Both the position numbers and the translations under genes were made by a program. The notes beneath the pieces were generated by a model. That model had not been told where the DNA came from, ran no database searches, and saw only the letters and a program-made list of their open reading frames with translations. A DNA stretch of 64,000 nucleotides, taken from contig NW_026262734.1 in assembly GCF_021869535.1 (NCBI RefSeq), positions 75,020,339-75,084,338 of the forward strand, in the 5' to 3' direction. Source of the stretch: Mytilus californianus. Its lineage: Eukaryota; Mollusca; Bivalvia; Mytilida; Mytilidae. Positions 45,540 through 57,140 of this stretch are shown here, piece after piece. Every line of letters starts with the position of its first letter. Position 1 is the first letter of the stretch.

Positions 45540-45960
45540 TAAAAATAAGAAGATGTGGTATGATTGCCAATGAGACAACTCTCCACAAGAGACAAAATGA
45601 CAAAATGACCATTTTTGGTTTTTAAGAGACCAAAATGACACAGGAATTAACAACTACAAGTCACCGTACGGCCTTCAACAATGAGTAAAACCTATACCGC
45701 ATAGTCAGCTATAAAAGGCCCCGAAATGACAGATGTAAAACAATTCAAACGAGAAAACTAACGGACTGTTTTAAGAACAAAATAATGAACGAAAAACAAA
45801 TATGATGTACAGCAACAGACGACAACCACTGAATTAGAGGCTCCTGACTTGGGACAGACACCAACAGAATGTGGCGGAGTTAAACTAGTTTGAAGGCACC
45901 AACCCTCTCCTAACCTGGGACAGTGGTGTAACAGTACAACGTAAGAACAAACTGTAAAAT
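45540..45960 (-). mobile_element. Penelope-like family 1 tail
   Basis: 'ataagaagatgtggtatgat' to 'gtaacagtacaacgtaagaa'. It contains a short local duplication/insertion near 45595-45632 ('caaaatgac' repeated). Confidence 0.75.
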
Positions 45961-46017
45961 TCAGTAAAATAAAAACTGCACATATATATGTATATCACCG
46001 TGCATACTTGTTCAGGA

Positions 46018-46066
46018 CTTAAATGTGTCTCATTGACACTCATACCACATCTTCTTATATCTAAGT
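46018..46066 (+). mobile_element. Penelope-like family 1 extreme 3' end
   Basis: 'ttgacactcataccacatct' on the plus strand, the inverse of the other tails. Confidence 0.5.
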
Positions 46067-46901
46067 ATAAATATGTTGATCATTAATGAATGTACAATCC
46101 TGGTTGTCCCCTACTTTAACAGTGTCTCCCTTGCATAACATTATATATCTACTACGTAACACAGCAAATTTGTTTTTAATTTTCACTGTGGTTAATTAAT
46201 TTTACATATAGATCATTTTTCGCACAAGTAGCTTAAATACAAGTAAAGCTATAAAACGAAATAGCTCATATATTAACATTCAAAAGTTAATATAAGAAAT
46301 GATACATATACAAAATACTTCAATTACTTAAAACTACAGGATGTGGATTTTTTTGGATTCGAAATAAAAAGATGCATCATGTAACTAAAATGGTACTCGA
46401 TAACAAATGCAAAATGTTTCTCTTATCTGTGTGATAAAATGACATGATAACAAAATCGCTTCATATTTTTGTTTTCAAAGGGTCATTTCTATCCTAGATA
46501 ATGCCCTTTTTTATCTAACACTTACATTACGGTCACAAGAGTTGCCAAGTTGAAAAAAAATGTATTCTAATCCATTTTGTATTTTTTAATAGCAACTGAT
46601 TCAATATATGCATTGCTTTTGAATTACTATTATCTATACCTTCGGCAAAGTGAAAATTTGAAAAAAATATAGTCCATTGACACACAATACAAGTCACCGC
46701 TAATGGACTGTAGTCCCGATGATATCATGTTCAATTGTAACTTTATGATAGCTATTTCAATATTGTAATATCTGCATAAAAAAATGGAACCGTAACTATC
46801 AGGCCAAGTTGATTATAGTATGAAGTATTCTAGTTGGTTTTAGGTATTCCTTTCAAACCTTTGTTTTAATAATATATAGATCAGCATGTTAAATATCTTT
46901 G
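46067..46901. other. No gene seen
   Basis: AT-rich; only a weak relative of the 19150 repeat near 46690-46740. Confidence 0.35.
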
Positions 46902-47014
46902 TACTCTGTAGGTATAATAAATAGGGGAGAAGTACCGAATTGATATGCACGATGCAAATTGCTGAAGTATATCAATTCGGTAATTTCCCCTATTTATTAG
47001 ACCTATACAGAGTA
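46902..47014. repeat. Fold-back palindrome, arms about 45 bp
   Basis: Left 'tactctgtaggtataataaa', 'taggggagaagtaccgaatt'; right 'aattcggtaatttcccctat', 'ttattagacctatacagagta' read inversely gives the same text with few changes. Loop about 22 bp. Confidence 0.8.
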
Positions 47015-47070
47015 AATCAAGAATTTGGAACACTGGAATTAACATTTGAACATAAATGTATACTATTAAT

Positions 47071-47206
47071 TATCTTGGTGTAATCAGGGGTGTACAGAAT
47101 CTTACACCGTTGTTGAAAATTCATACACCCTGTGGCGCAGCCGAATGGGTGTATGAATTTTCAACAACGGTGTAAAATTCCGTACACCCCTGAATACACC
47201 AAGATA
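47071..47206. repeat. Fold-back palindrome, 60-bp arms, 16-bp loop
   Basis: Arms 47071-47130 and 47147-47206 ('tatcttggtgtaatcagggg', 'ttgttgaaaattcatacacc' and inverses). Only a few mismatches. Loop 'tgtggcgcagccgaat'. Confidence 0.85.
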
Positions 47207-47277
47207 AAGAATTTATTTTTTTCGAAAATTCCTTTCCTTATTTTTATACTAGGTTGTAAAATTCTGATGAAGTTTTA

Positions 47278-47940
47278 AGACAACAAAAGCAAAGTGTGTC
47301 TCGCAACATTTTTGGTTATAGACGACGAAAGCAAAGTGTGCAGCTAAGCCCATTTTAGGTTATAGACAATGAAAGCAAAGTGTGCTGACAAGACCATTTA
47401 AGGTTATAAATAGACGACGAAAGCAAAGTCATAGTGTGCACCCAAAACCATTTTAGGTTACAGATGACGAAAGCAAAGTGTGTGACCAAGATTATTTTAG
47501 GTTATAAACGACGAAAGCAGTGTGTGGCCAAGGCCATTTTAGGTTACAGACGACGAATGTAAAGTGTGCAGTCAAGACCATTTAAGGTTACAGACGACGA
47601 AAGCAAAGTGTGAGGCCAAGACCTTTTAGGTGAGGGACGACGAATGTAAAGTGTGCGGCTAAGGCAATTTTAGGCTACAAACGACAAATGTAAAGTGTGC
47701 AGTCAAGACCATTTTAGGTTACAGACGACGGATGTAAAGTGTGCAGTCAAGACGATTTTAGGTTACAGACGACGAATGTAAAGTGTGCAGTCAAGACCAT
47801 TTTAGGTTACAGACGACGAATGTAAAGTGTGCAGTCAAGACCACTTTAGGCTACAGACGACGAATGCAAAGTGTGCAGTCAAGACCATTTTAGGTTACAG
47901 ACGAAAAATGCAAAGTGTGCAGCCAAGACCATCTGAGATA
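47278..47940. repeat. 44-bp satellite, about 15 units
   Basis: Consensus unit starts 'agacgacgaatgtaaagtgt', then 'gcagtcaagaccattttagg', 'ttac'. Units in the left half are more diverged ('gaaagcaaagtgtg' variant); units 10-14 are nearly identical, so homogenisation is stronger on the right. No overlap with a coding frame. Confidence 0.9.
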
Positions 47941-48104
47941 GGTGTGCATCCGGTGTGCATCCAACACTGTTTTTGAATAAAGATACATGTTGAAACTTAA
48001 CAATTTAATTTTTATTTTAACTTTACAATTAACATGATAAAAAGATACATGTAACAAGTTGAAAGGCTCAGAATTTGTCATTAAACACGTGATGACGTTG
48101 TGTT

Positions 48105-49464
48105 TTATTGCTTGAAAACTATTTCCACTTTTTCGATATTACAGTTACTGAGTATTGGCCCCAATGTCTTGTTAGAAGTTTTAGTAATTGTTAAATTTTG
48201 ACTGGCAATACACTCAACTTGGCGATCTCCCATTTCTGTAGTAAAACATTCATTCGAAAACAGCTGATCAATGTCAAACTCATTTAAATTTTTAATTACA
48301 TCCAAATTAGAGGCTGGTACTAATTCATTTGAAACGGTAGGAAGTGTTAACATTGCGCGTGCTTTTGGAGCAGGTAACTGCAGTTGAGGTGTAGTTGAAG
48401 GTTGAATTAAATTCTGAATGGCTTGGTCCATTTCTTCCTTTTCTTGGTCAGACACACGATGGTAAACAGCCAAAGAGTTAACAGATTTGTGTCCCGTCAC
48501 GTACAGCCATAATTTTTGAATCGGCAAATTTGTTCTTAAATAAAGCTGTTGTACCGGTGGCCCGAATTGAGTGATTTGTGTAGATCTTCGATAAACAGCA
48601 GGCTTTACTCAGTTTTGTCATAAACGAACTTATAGAGTCTTTACCGAGCCCCTGTTTAGTATACCACACACTGTCATTGTAACAAAACGTATCTCTGGGA
48701 CGCTGCCAAAGACGATTATTTTCAGGGTGCAGTTTGGATAGAAGCTTTTCATACTATTTCACAGGACACGGGGCGAGTCCTTGTTTTCCGTCATAAAACC
48801 ACCAAAATTCCCCTTTTCATTGGATCTTCTATTTTTAACTAATTCATCCCTTGATTTTGTAACGAACTTTACTCCATTATTTGGATTTACATCAACAATA
48901 AATGTGTCCTATGTCATTTCTGGTATGTTTTCAAGCCCTCTTCGGCAAAATACAGACGAATGCCCATTTTTACCTTGTTCAGCAACCCACATGGTGTGTC
49001 AGTTGACATATGAATACTTGAGTAAAGTTTGTGGATATCACACTCCTCAATTGCCGGGTAGTGCTGTACATCTCCCTTGTCAAGTGTTTTGAGCTCAGAC
49101 ATTGCAGTCGTGAAGATTTCATTTGACGACAAAAAATCTGAGTCCTTTATAATATCAAATATTTTTAAGTGAAGCGGAGCCTTTATGTGTCTGTTTAAGC
49201 CATATCTAAAGTTCTCAAGTGAAGAGCTTTTGTACATTTGTCCATCCGACGTGAGAGTGTCCCGATAAAAACAACCCAAAACAGTATTCAGTTGACTCGG
49301 TGTGTAGTTTTCGAAGTCTGGTTCTTCTTCTTTTTCTGACAGGTACGCCCTAAGCATAATTTGCACTCTTTTTGTTTGATTTTGGTAGTGTTTTTTGGCA
49401 CAACATTTGCCCTTTTTACCAAAATTTCCGCTTCAGTATGAGAAGCAAATATTTTCGTCGCCAT
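48105..49464 (-). pseudogene. Crypton-type tyrosine recombinase, frameshifted
   Basis: Minus strand from ATG at 49464 ('MATKIFASHTEAEILVKRA'). The N-terminal SAM-like half follows ('DFENYTPSQLNTVLGCFYRD', 'SLENFRYGLNRHIKAP'), then the catalytic half: 'WYTKQGLGKDSISSFMTKLS', 'NHSIRATGTTALFKNKF' (catalytic Arg), 'VTGHKSVNSLAVYHRVSDQE' (His and the likely nucleophile Tyr), and a poorly conserved C-terminal tail ending 'KVEIVFKQ'. Frameshifts occur near 49366, within 48670-48914 and near 48525. The layout matches Crypton and Crypton-derived (DUF3504-type) recombinases. About 430 residues if whole. Confidence 0.75.
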
Positions 49465-49564
49465 CGTAGCAGACGTAATAAATAGTTACTTCAAAATATC
49501 TAAACTTTCATTTTTCCTAGTATATCTACAGAGAATTTTCACAATTTTTGTTAAAAAATTTAAA

Positions 49565-50935
49565 AATCTATCTTTATTGAGTAGCAACCTCCAAGTTCTT
49601 TACCTATGCATTAAATATAGTTGACCTATTTCTTACAGTATCTAAGAAACAAACTTAACCATGAAAACTTAACATTAACCAATGAACCAACAAAATGAGG
49701 TCAAGGTCAGATGATACCTGCCAGACAGACATATACAGCTTACAATCCTTCTATACAAAAATAAAGTTGACCTATTGCTTATAGTTTAAGAAAAACAGAC
49801 CAAAACACAAAAACTTAACACTGATTAATTGTTGGTGTTTTAACGCCACTTTTAAGCGCCACATTTGGGATATTTCGTGGCGGCCAGCTTTTATTGGTAG
49901 AGGAAGCCGGAGTGCCCGGAGAAAAACACCGACCTTCGATAGGAAAACTGACAATCCTAGTCAATTAAGATTGGAGTCGAGTGCACCCGCACGAGCGGGG
50001 TTCAAACTCACAACCTCAGTGTTGACTGGCTGGTGATTACAGTAGTAGAACTACTTAGACCACTTGGCCACCGAGGCCCCACTTAATAACACTGAGCAAT
50101 GAACCGTGAAAATGAGGTCAAGGTCAAATAAAGCCTGCGAGACCGACATGTGCATCATAAAATATTTCCATACACCAAATATAGTTGACCTAATAGTATT
50201 GCATATAGTATTAGAAAAAAAGACCAAAACTCAAAAACTTAACTTTGACCACTGAACCATGAAAATGAGGTCAAAGTCAGATGACACCTGCCAGTTGGAC
50301 ATGTACACCTTACAATCCTTCCATACACCAAATATACTAGACCTATTGCTTATAGTATCTGAGATATGGACGTGACCACGAAAACTTAACCTTGTTCACT
50401 GATCCATGAAATGAAGTCGAGGTCAAGTGAAAACTGTCTGACGGGCATGATGACCTTGCAAGGTACGCACATTCCAAATATAATTATCCTAGTACTCATA
50501 ATAAGAAAGAAATTAACATTACAAAAAATCTTAACTTTTTTTTCAAGTAGTCACTGAACCATGAAAATGAGGTCAAGGACAATGAACATGTGACAGACGG
50601 AAACTTCGTAACATAAGGCATCTATATGCAAAGTATGAAGCATCCAGGTCTTCCATCTTCTAAAACATAAAGCTTTTAAGAAGTTAGTTAACGCCGCCGC
50701 CGCCGCCGGATCACTATCCCTATGTCGAGCTTTCTGTGACAAAAGTCGCAGGCTCGACAAAAACTATTCATTGACAACTGAACCGTGAAAATGAGGCTTA
50801 GGTAAGGTGAACACGGACAGACGGACATGTACACCTTACAATTATTCCGTTCACCAAATGTAGTTAACTTATTTTACCTCAGAAAATAACCTTACCACGA
50901 AAAAATTAACTCTGACCAATGAATCATAAATTATG
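49565..50935. mobile_element. Tandem-array element, about 150-bp units, with terminal hairpin
   Basis: Unit wording 'ccatgaaaatgaggtcaagg', 'acatgtacaccttacaatcc', 'ttccatacaccaaatatag' recurs at about 49678, 50101, 50253, 50399, 50547 and 50778. At 50690-50759 'gccgccgccgccggatcact' leads into the hairpin 'gtcgagc' ... 'gtgac' ... 'gtcgc' ... 'gctcgac' (50723-50759). Diverged units seem to continue to about 52190. A SINE interrupts the array at 49826-50086. Architecture resembles bivalve pearl/Helentron-like elements. Confidence 0.65.
49817..50095 (-). repeat. tRNA-derived SINE, second full copy
   Basis: Inverse of the SINE at 2974-3234, with the same A box, B box, 'cactccggcttcctctacca'-type centre and 'ggcgttaaaacacca' end. 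Flanked by 'taacactga' at 49817-49825 and 50087-50095, a likely 9-bp target duplication inside the tandem-array element. Confidence 0.8.
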
Positions 50936-52255
50936 TTCTTCAAATTTCCTATGGATTTATACAACTTAGACTTTTTAGCTTTTGGCTCACTAGCTTCCCT
51001 GGACAAATTCTTTAAAGTTTTGGTCAATAAGATAAGTCTATGTTTGCCATTGATTGGTTGATATTTTATACTATAGTAGTCTGATTAGTATAACCCTACT
51101 ATTGTTTACATCATAACGACACGAGAAATGACACATCTGCATTAAAATATCCATATCTTATTCATTTACCAATCAAATTAACATAATTTTGAAAGGTTTA
51201 AAGAATTTTTGCAATTTCAGAGGGAAGATTCAAGCTCAGATCATATCTCCTGTAACAGAAACTATACCAAAACAACATCACGAAATTCTTTCAAGTTAAA
51301 AAAAAAAAACATTAATATATAACCATAAACAATCTCTAATGAAACTGGGGATTAGCAAGGTACATTTGGAGGGGTTAAACTAGTTGTTTTTAATCATCAA
51401 CAATAAACTGGTAAATTATGTTGTGCGATATTATTGAAAATGTACTGTTTGTCTATTCTCCTGTGAAATTGTAGGCGACATAATCCTTCACCAGGTAACA
51501 ACATCATAGTGTAAAGTTTTCACATTCTTGGTGACATTGTACTTATTTTTAAGTACACTTTTTGGACTACTCCTTTTAAAATTCTACTCATTTCATGAAT
51601 ATCCATGCTTTATCCCATCTTATTTTTATTCTACATTATGTGTAGGAAGAATGGACATAATCAAATGTTTTGTTTGCTGTAAAACACTTTTTTTTATCGA
51701 CATTGAACTCTCACATTGAGGTCACTTAACTGAAATCTGTAAGGTGCACATGTTATGAATTCATATGCAGATATTTTTAACCTGTCAGGTATTACTTCTA
51801 ATAACTTAATTCACAACTTAACCAGTGGAAATGAAGTCCGTGTCATTTTGCAAATCAGATGACATATTTAACATGATATACATGTATTCCTCCCAAACTA
51901 TGACCGTACACGTTATTATTGACCTATAGCTATAATGTATTGTCACTGAAGAAAACTGAATCTCACTACTGGTAGTAAGTGAAATTGACTGTTGCTTGCA
52001 TAACACCCAGTGGCAAATGCTTCAGTGAAATTGAGTTCATTTCATTTCTACATATAACATATGAACACATTATTACTGAGGATCATACCTCATACTGACC
52101 ACCAATGTATGATATTGAGGTCAAAGCAATATATGTTAAATGTAAGACAGACATATACATATTGTCGACTTACCATGTGTATAGTTACTGAGGCACAGGT
52201 ATCATTCTAAAAACTTGTAAAAAGTTGTAACGTAATATCAGAAGGGTGAAATAGT
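50936..52255. other. Diverged array remnants, no gene
   Basis: Mostly unassigned AT-rich sequence. Near 51820-51860 and 52095-52160 wording such as 'gatattgaggtcaaagcaat' and 'gacagacatatacatatt' recalls decayed units of the neighbouring array. Confidence 0.35.
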
Positions 52256-52940
52256 GGTCAATATAAATGTGCTTCGATGAGCGCAGCTGGATATGACCGC
52301 AGATGTCCAACCCTGAACAGTTGGGGCAAAAATGGACACAATATTCAAGCTTGATACGGGTCTGAATTTGGATTGTAATTAAATATTTGACACATTATAG
52401 GTTTCTGACACAGAATAAATGTAGTCAAAGAACTAGAAATTTGTTATGATTTGAAGTTATATTCAACTGAAGATTTCTTGCTGTTGTGCAATACACTGTG
52501 CTGTTGCGCAATACTTAGTAAATCTGTTTTCAGACTATATACAAAGAATTAGCAAAATAAATTGTGACCCCCAATTTTTTTTTGTGGAAAATTGATAATT
52601 TCTTAAATCGTGAGGAAAAAAAATTGACCCCCAACCTTCTACTTGTGGTATTGAACCTTATGGTACAATTTCAGAGCAATCAAAATACTTATACACAAGT
52701 TATTGTCCTGAAACTTAGAAAAATGCTTGTTTTGGGCCCCTTTTTTGCCCATAATTCCTAAACGGTTGGGACTATCACCCCCCAAAAACAATCCCAACCT
52801 TCCTTTTGAGGTATTGAACCTTTTGGTTAAATTTCATAGAGATCCACTTAAACTAAAGTTATTGTCCAGAAACCAAATGTCTTCGGATGACGACAACGTG
52901 ATAGCAATATATCAACGCAAATTTTTTGCGGTCGTATAAT
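52256..52940 (+). mobile_element. Short copy of the 'gaccgcag' tandem-array element
   Basis: Head 'gagcgcagctggatatgacc' and 'ccctgaacagttggggcaaa'; body with two units ('ttattgtcctgaaacttaga' ... 'ttgcccataattcctaaacg'); end 'cgcaaattttttgcggtcgt'. It matches the longer copy at 54474-56990 but lacks most internal arrays. It directly abuts the next element at 52941. Confidence 0.65.
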
Positions 52941-54136
52941 AAATAAATGGAGAATGTGTCCCCATGGACACAGATGATGCCCCCGCTTGCATACAACATT
53001 ATAAAGGGACATAACTCAAGAACAATACAAGTGACCCTACCCAAATTTGAATTTGATGTGAGTTTTGTGGTAATAAGTATTGTGTAAAGGTTTCATAATG
53101 TTTGGTTGGGGCAAACTTAAGTTACAGAACGGAAACTAAAAATTTTGCAATTTATCATTTATAAAGGGGCATAACTCGATAATGATTAAAATGACACCAC
53201 CAAAATTCAACTTGATCTGTGTTTTGTGGTAAAAAGCATTGTGTATAAGTTTCATAACATTTGGTTGAGGCAACTTAAGTTAGAGAACGGAAACTAAAAA
53301 TTTTAAAATTGAGAATGGAAATGGGGAATGTGTCAAAAAGACAACAACCCGACCATAGAGCAGACAACAGCCGAAGGCCACCAATGGGTCTTCAATGCAG
53401 CGAGAAACTCCCGCACCCAGAGGCGTCCTTCAGCTGGCCCCTAAACAAATATGTATACTAGTTCAGTGATAATGGACATCATACTAAACTCCAAATTATA
53501 CACAAGAAACTAAAATTAAAAATGATACAAAACTAACAAAGGATAGAGGCTCCTGACTTGGGACAGGCGCAAAAATACTGCGGGGTTAAACATGTTTTTT
53601 GAGATCTCAACCCTCCCCCTATACCTCGAGCCAATGTAGAAAAAACAAAAGTACAACAGTACGCACAGTAAAACTCAGTTTAAGAGAAGTCCGAGTCCGA
53701 TGTCAGAATAGGAAACAAAAGAAAATAAACAAAATGATGCATTTTTTTCCATTTATAAAGGGGCATAACTCTAGAACAGTTAAAGTGACGCTACCAAAAT
53801 TCAAACTTGATCTGTATTTTGTGGTAATAAGCATTGTGTATAAGTTTCATAACATTTGGTTGAGGCAAACTTAAGTTATAGAAAGGAAACTAAAAATTTT
53901 GTAATTTTTCCATTTATAAAGGGGCATAACTCTAGAACAGTTAGAATGACCCTATCAAAATTCCAACTTGATCAGTATTTTGTGGTAATAAGCATTGTGT
54001 ATAAGTTTCATGACATTTGGTTGAGGCAAACTCAAGTTAGAAAACGGAAACCAATTTTGGGACGTACAGACGTAGGTACGTACAGATGGACAAGGGTAAA
54101 ACTTAATGCCCCCTCTGCTACGGCGGGGGTATAAAA
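52941..54136 (+). mobile_element. Tandem-array element, about 160-bp units, 'gcccccgc' ends
   Basis: Head 'gagaatgtgtccccatggac' and 'gatgcccccgcttgcatac'; units starting 'ataaaggggcataactc' at about 52999, 53160, 53756 and 53916; end 'acgtacagatggacaagggt', 'cttaatgccccctctgctac', 'ggcgggggtataaaaa'. The head motif 'gcccccgc' is inverse to the tail 'ggcggggg'. Interrupted by a retroelement tail at 53311-53736. Confidence 0.65.
53311..53736 (-). mobile_element. Another Penelope-like type tail inserted in the array
   Basis: 'gaatggggaatgtgtcaaaa' ... 'gccaccaatgggtcttcaat' ... 'gctcctgacttgggacaggc' ... 'gagaagtccgagtccgatgt'. The middle block resembles the family 1 tail ('ctcctgacttgggacaggca'), the ends differ. 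It splits the 160-bp array between units 2 and 3. Confidence 0.55.
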
Positions 54137-54473
54137 AATATGGTATGAATGTCAATGAGACGACTCTCCATCAGACACCAAAAAACTATAGGTCACTGAT
54201 CCGCCTTCAAAAATTAGCAAAACCCATACTGCATAGTCTGCTAAAAAAGGCCCCCAAACGACAAATGGAAAACAATTCAAACAAGAAAACTAATGGCCTG
54301 ATTTATTTACAAAACAACCACTGACTGAACTACAGACTCCTGACTTGAGACAGGCACATACAGAATGTGGCGGGTTAAACATGTTTGCGGGCACCCAACA
54401 CTCCCCCTAACCTGGGACAGTGGTGTAACAACACAACATATGAACAAACTATAAAAATCGATACAAAGCAGAA
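54128..54473 (-). mobile_element. Penelope-like family 1 tail, part 1 (split)
   Basis: 'ggtatgaatgtcaatgagac' to 'cgatacaaagcagaataaaa'. Its continuation ('gacatggcagggtatttata') appears at about 57013, after the inserted element. Confidence 0.7.
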
Positions 54474-56990
54474 TAAAATGCTCCGCAGGGCGCAGCTTGA
54501 TACGACCGCAGAGGTCAAACCCTGAACAGTTGGGGCAAGTATGGACACAACATTCAAGCTTGATACAGCTCTGAATTTGGATTGTGATTAAATATTTGAC
54601 ACAGCATAGGTTTCTGACACAGAATGAATGTGGTCTAATAATTTAATTTTGGATGTAACGCGTCTTCTGATTGGCTGAAGTTGTTTTGTTTATCAGCTCA
54701 TAGACATAATTTTATCATGTGACCGTGACGTCATCAACGTTTTTTCATTGTTTACTACGGTTTAAAATGGAATTTAGAATTAAATTATAAGAAATGACTG
54801 TAATATTTTTTCTGTCTATTCGAAATAACATAAAAAATGTGGTGTACACTTTAAAATAACCCGCTACGCAGGTTATTCAGTGTGCACCACATTTTTGATG
54901 TTATTTCTTCATAGACAGAAAAAATATTACAGTCATTCCTTAAAGAACTTAAAAATTTTAAATTGGAAATTCACCTATTATGGTCCAATATCCAAAATCT
55001 AAATACATGGTTAGATTCAGCATATCAAAGAACCCCAAGAATTCAATTTTTGATGAAATCAAACAAAGTTTAATTTTGGACCCTTTTGACCTCAATGTGG
55101 ACAAAGTTGATAATGGGGCCCAAAAATCAAAAATCTAAATACATGGTTAGATTCAGCATATCAAAGAACCCCATATATTCAATTTTTGTTGAAATCAAAC
55201 AAAGTTTAATTTTGGACCCCGATTTGGACCAACTTGAAAACTGGGCCCATAATCAAAAATCTAAATACATGTTTAGATTCAGCACATCAAAGAACCCTAA
55301 GAATTCAATTTTTGTTAAAATCAAACTAAGTTTAATTTTGGACCCTTTGGACCTTAATGTAGATCAATTTGAAAACGGAACTAAAAATTAAGAATCTAAA
55401 TACACGGTTAGATTCGGCATATCAAAGAACCCCAATATTTCAATTTTTGATGAAATCAAACAAAGTTTAATTTTGGACCCTTTGGACCTCAATGTGGACC
55501 AATTTAAAAACGGGGCCCAAAATCCAAAAACTTAATACACGGTTAGAATCAGCATATGAAAGAACCCCAAGAATTCAAGAATAAAACCCCATTGAAATTG
55601 GTCAAGAAATAAGCAATTTATAGGAAGTATTTTCTTTTGCACAATACTGTGCAATTGAATATTTCTTGCTATTGTGCAATACTGTACAATTGACAATTTC
55701 TTGCTATTGTGCAATATTGTGCTATTGCACAATACTGTGCAATTGAAGATTTCTTGCTATTGCGCAATACTGTGAAATTGAAGATTTCTTGCTATTGTGC
55801 AATACTGTGCTATTGAAAATTTCTTGCTATTGCACAATACTCATTATATAATAATTTACATATCCTGTTTGGTGTGTATCTCCTACCATATCATTATTAT
55901 TTGCTTTTAAATATAAAACAGAAATAACCAACTTAAAATGGAAAATTTTAAAAGAAAAGAAAAAGGAAAAAAAGAAAAAAAAGGAAAAAAAAAAAATCCC
56001 CCCCCCAAATTTTGAACCCCCTTATGATTCATCACCCCCAAACTCAATCCCAGCCTTCCCTTTGTGGTATGGTACCTTGCAGTACAATTTCAGGGAGATC
56101 CATACACTTGAACACAAGTTATTGTCTGGAAACTAGAAAAATGCTTATTTTTTGCCACTTTTTGGCCCCTTATTCCTAAACATTTTGGGCAATTACCCCC
56201 AAACTCAATTCCAGCTTTCCCTTTGTGATATGGAACCTTGTAGTACAATTTCAGAAAGATCCATACACTTACACACAAGTTATTATCATGAAACCAGAAA
56301 AATTTTTGTTTTTTGCCCCTTTTTTGGCCCCTAATTCCTAATATTTTGAGGCAATTACCCCCAAAATCAATCCCAGCATTCCCTGTGTGATATGGAACCT
56401 TGTGGTACAATTTCAAAGAGATCCATACACTTGAACACAAGTTATTGTCTGGAAACTAGAAAATGCTTATTGTTGGCCCCTTATTCCTAAACGTTTTGGG
56501 CAATTACCCCCAAACTCAATTCCAGCTTTCCCTTTGTGGTATGGAATCTTGTAGTACAATTTCAGAAAGATCCATACACTTACACACAAGTTATTGTCAT
56601 GAAACTAGAAAAATGCTTGTTTTTTGCCCCTTTTTTTGCCCCTAATTCCTAATATTTTGAGGCAATTACCCCCCAAAATCAATCCCAGCATTCCCTGTGT
56701 GATATGGAACCTTGTGGTACAATGTCAGAGAGATCCATACACTAACACACAAGTTATGTCTGGAAGTTACAAAAATGCTTATTTTTGGCCCCTTTTTGAC
56801 CCCCAAAATCAATCCCAACCTTCCTTTTGTGGTATTGAACCTTATGGTAAAATTTCATAGAGATCCATTCACTTAAACTAAAGTTAGAGTGCGAAAACCA
56901 ATGTGTCTTCGGACGATGCCAGACGACGCCAACGTCATACCAATATACGACCGCAAAAATTTTTGCGGTCGTTTTTGCGGTCATATAAAA
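54474..56990 (+). mobile_element. Long tandem-array element with three internal arrays
   Basis: Head 'ccgcagggcgcagcttgata', 'cgaccgcagaggtc'. Inside: a MITE/palindrome (about 54640-54960); array 1 of about 135-bp units ('ttagattcagcatatcaaag', about 54984-55570); array 2 of about 36-bp units ('ttgctattgtgcaatactgt', about 55635-55845); array 3 of about 185-bp units ('caattacccccaaactcaat', about 56030-56790). End: perfect 26-bp palindrome at 56947-56972 centred on 'aaaaattttt' with 'acgaccgc' arms, inverse to 'tacgaccgca' at 54501-54510. Non-coding. Confidence 0.7.
54793..54937. repeat. Fold-back palindrome, arms about 55-60 bp
   Basis: Left 'aatgactgtaatattttttc', right inverse the same; inner 'aatgtggtgtacact' / 'agtgtgcaccacatt'; the loop holds 'taacccgctacgcaggtta', itself palindromic. 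It lies within the long tandem-array element. Confidence 0.8.
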
Positions 56991-57126
56991 ACAAGTAACA
57001 CAAACAGATCAGACATGGCAGGGTATTTATACATCCCCACAACAAAAAATACACTAAGTACAGATCTGAGAGTACTTGCAGTTACTGACAGCTAGTTCAA
57101 AGCCAATAACAAATAATAAAATAAAC
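56991..57126 (-). mobile_element. Penelope-like family 1 tail, part 2 (split)
   Basis: 'cagatcagacatggcagggt', 'atacatccccacaacaaaaa', 'gttactgacagctagttcaa' match 36470-36580. It completes the tail interrupted at 54473. Confidence 0.7.
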
Positions 57127-57140
57127 TGTTGACACATAGA

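Noticed and set aside
47278-47940. CRISPR-like array
   Set aside because: Units are contiguous 44-bp repeats without unique spacers, in a eukaryotic context.
54106-56645. Several 60-100-aa frames in both directions
   Set aside because: They fall within tandem arrays and repeat with the unit period; no protein-level constraint is visible.
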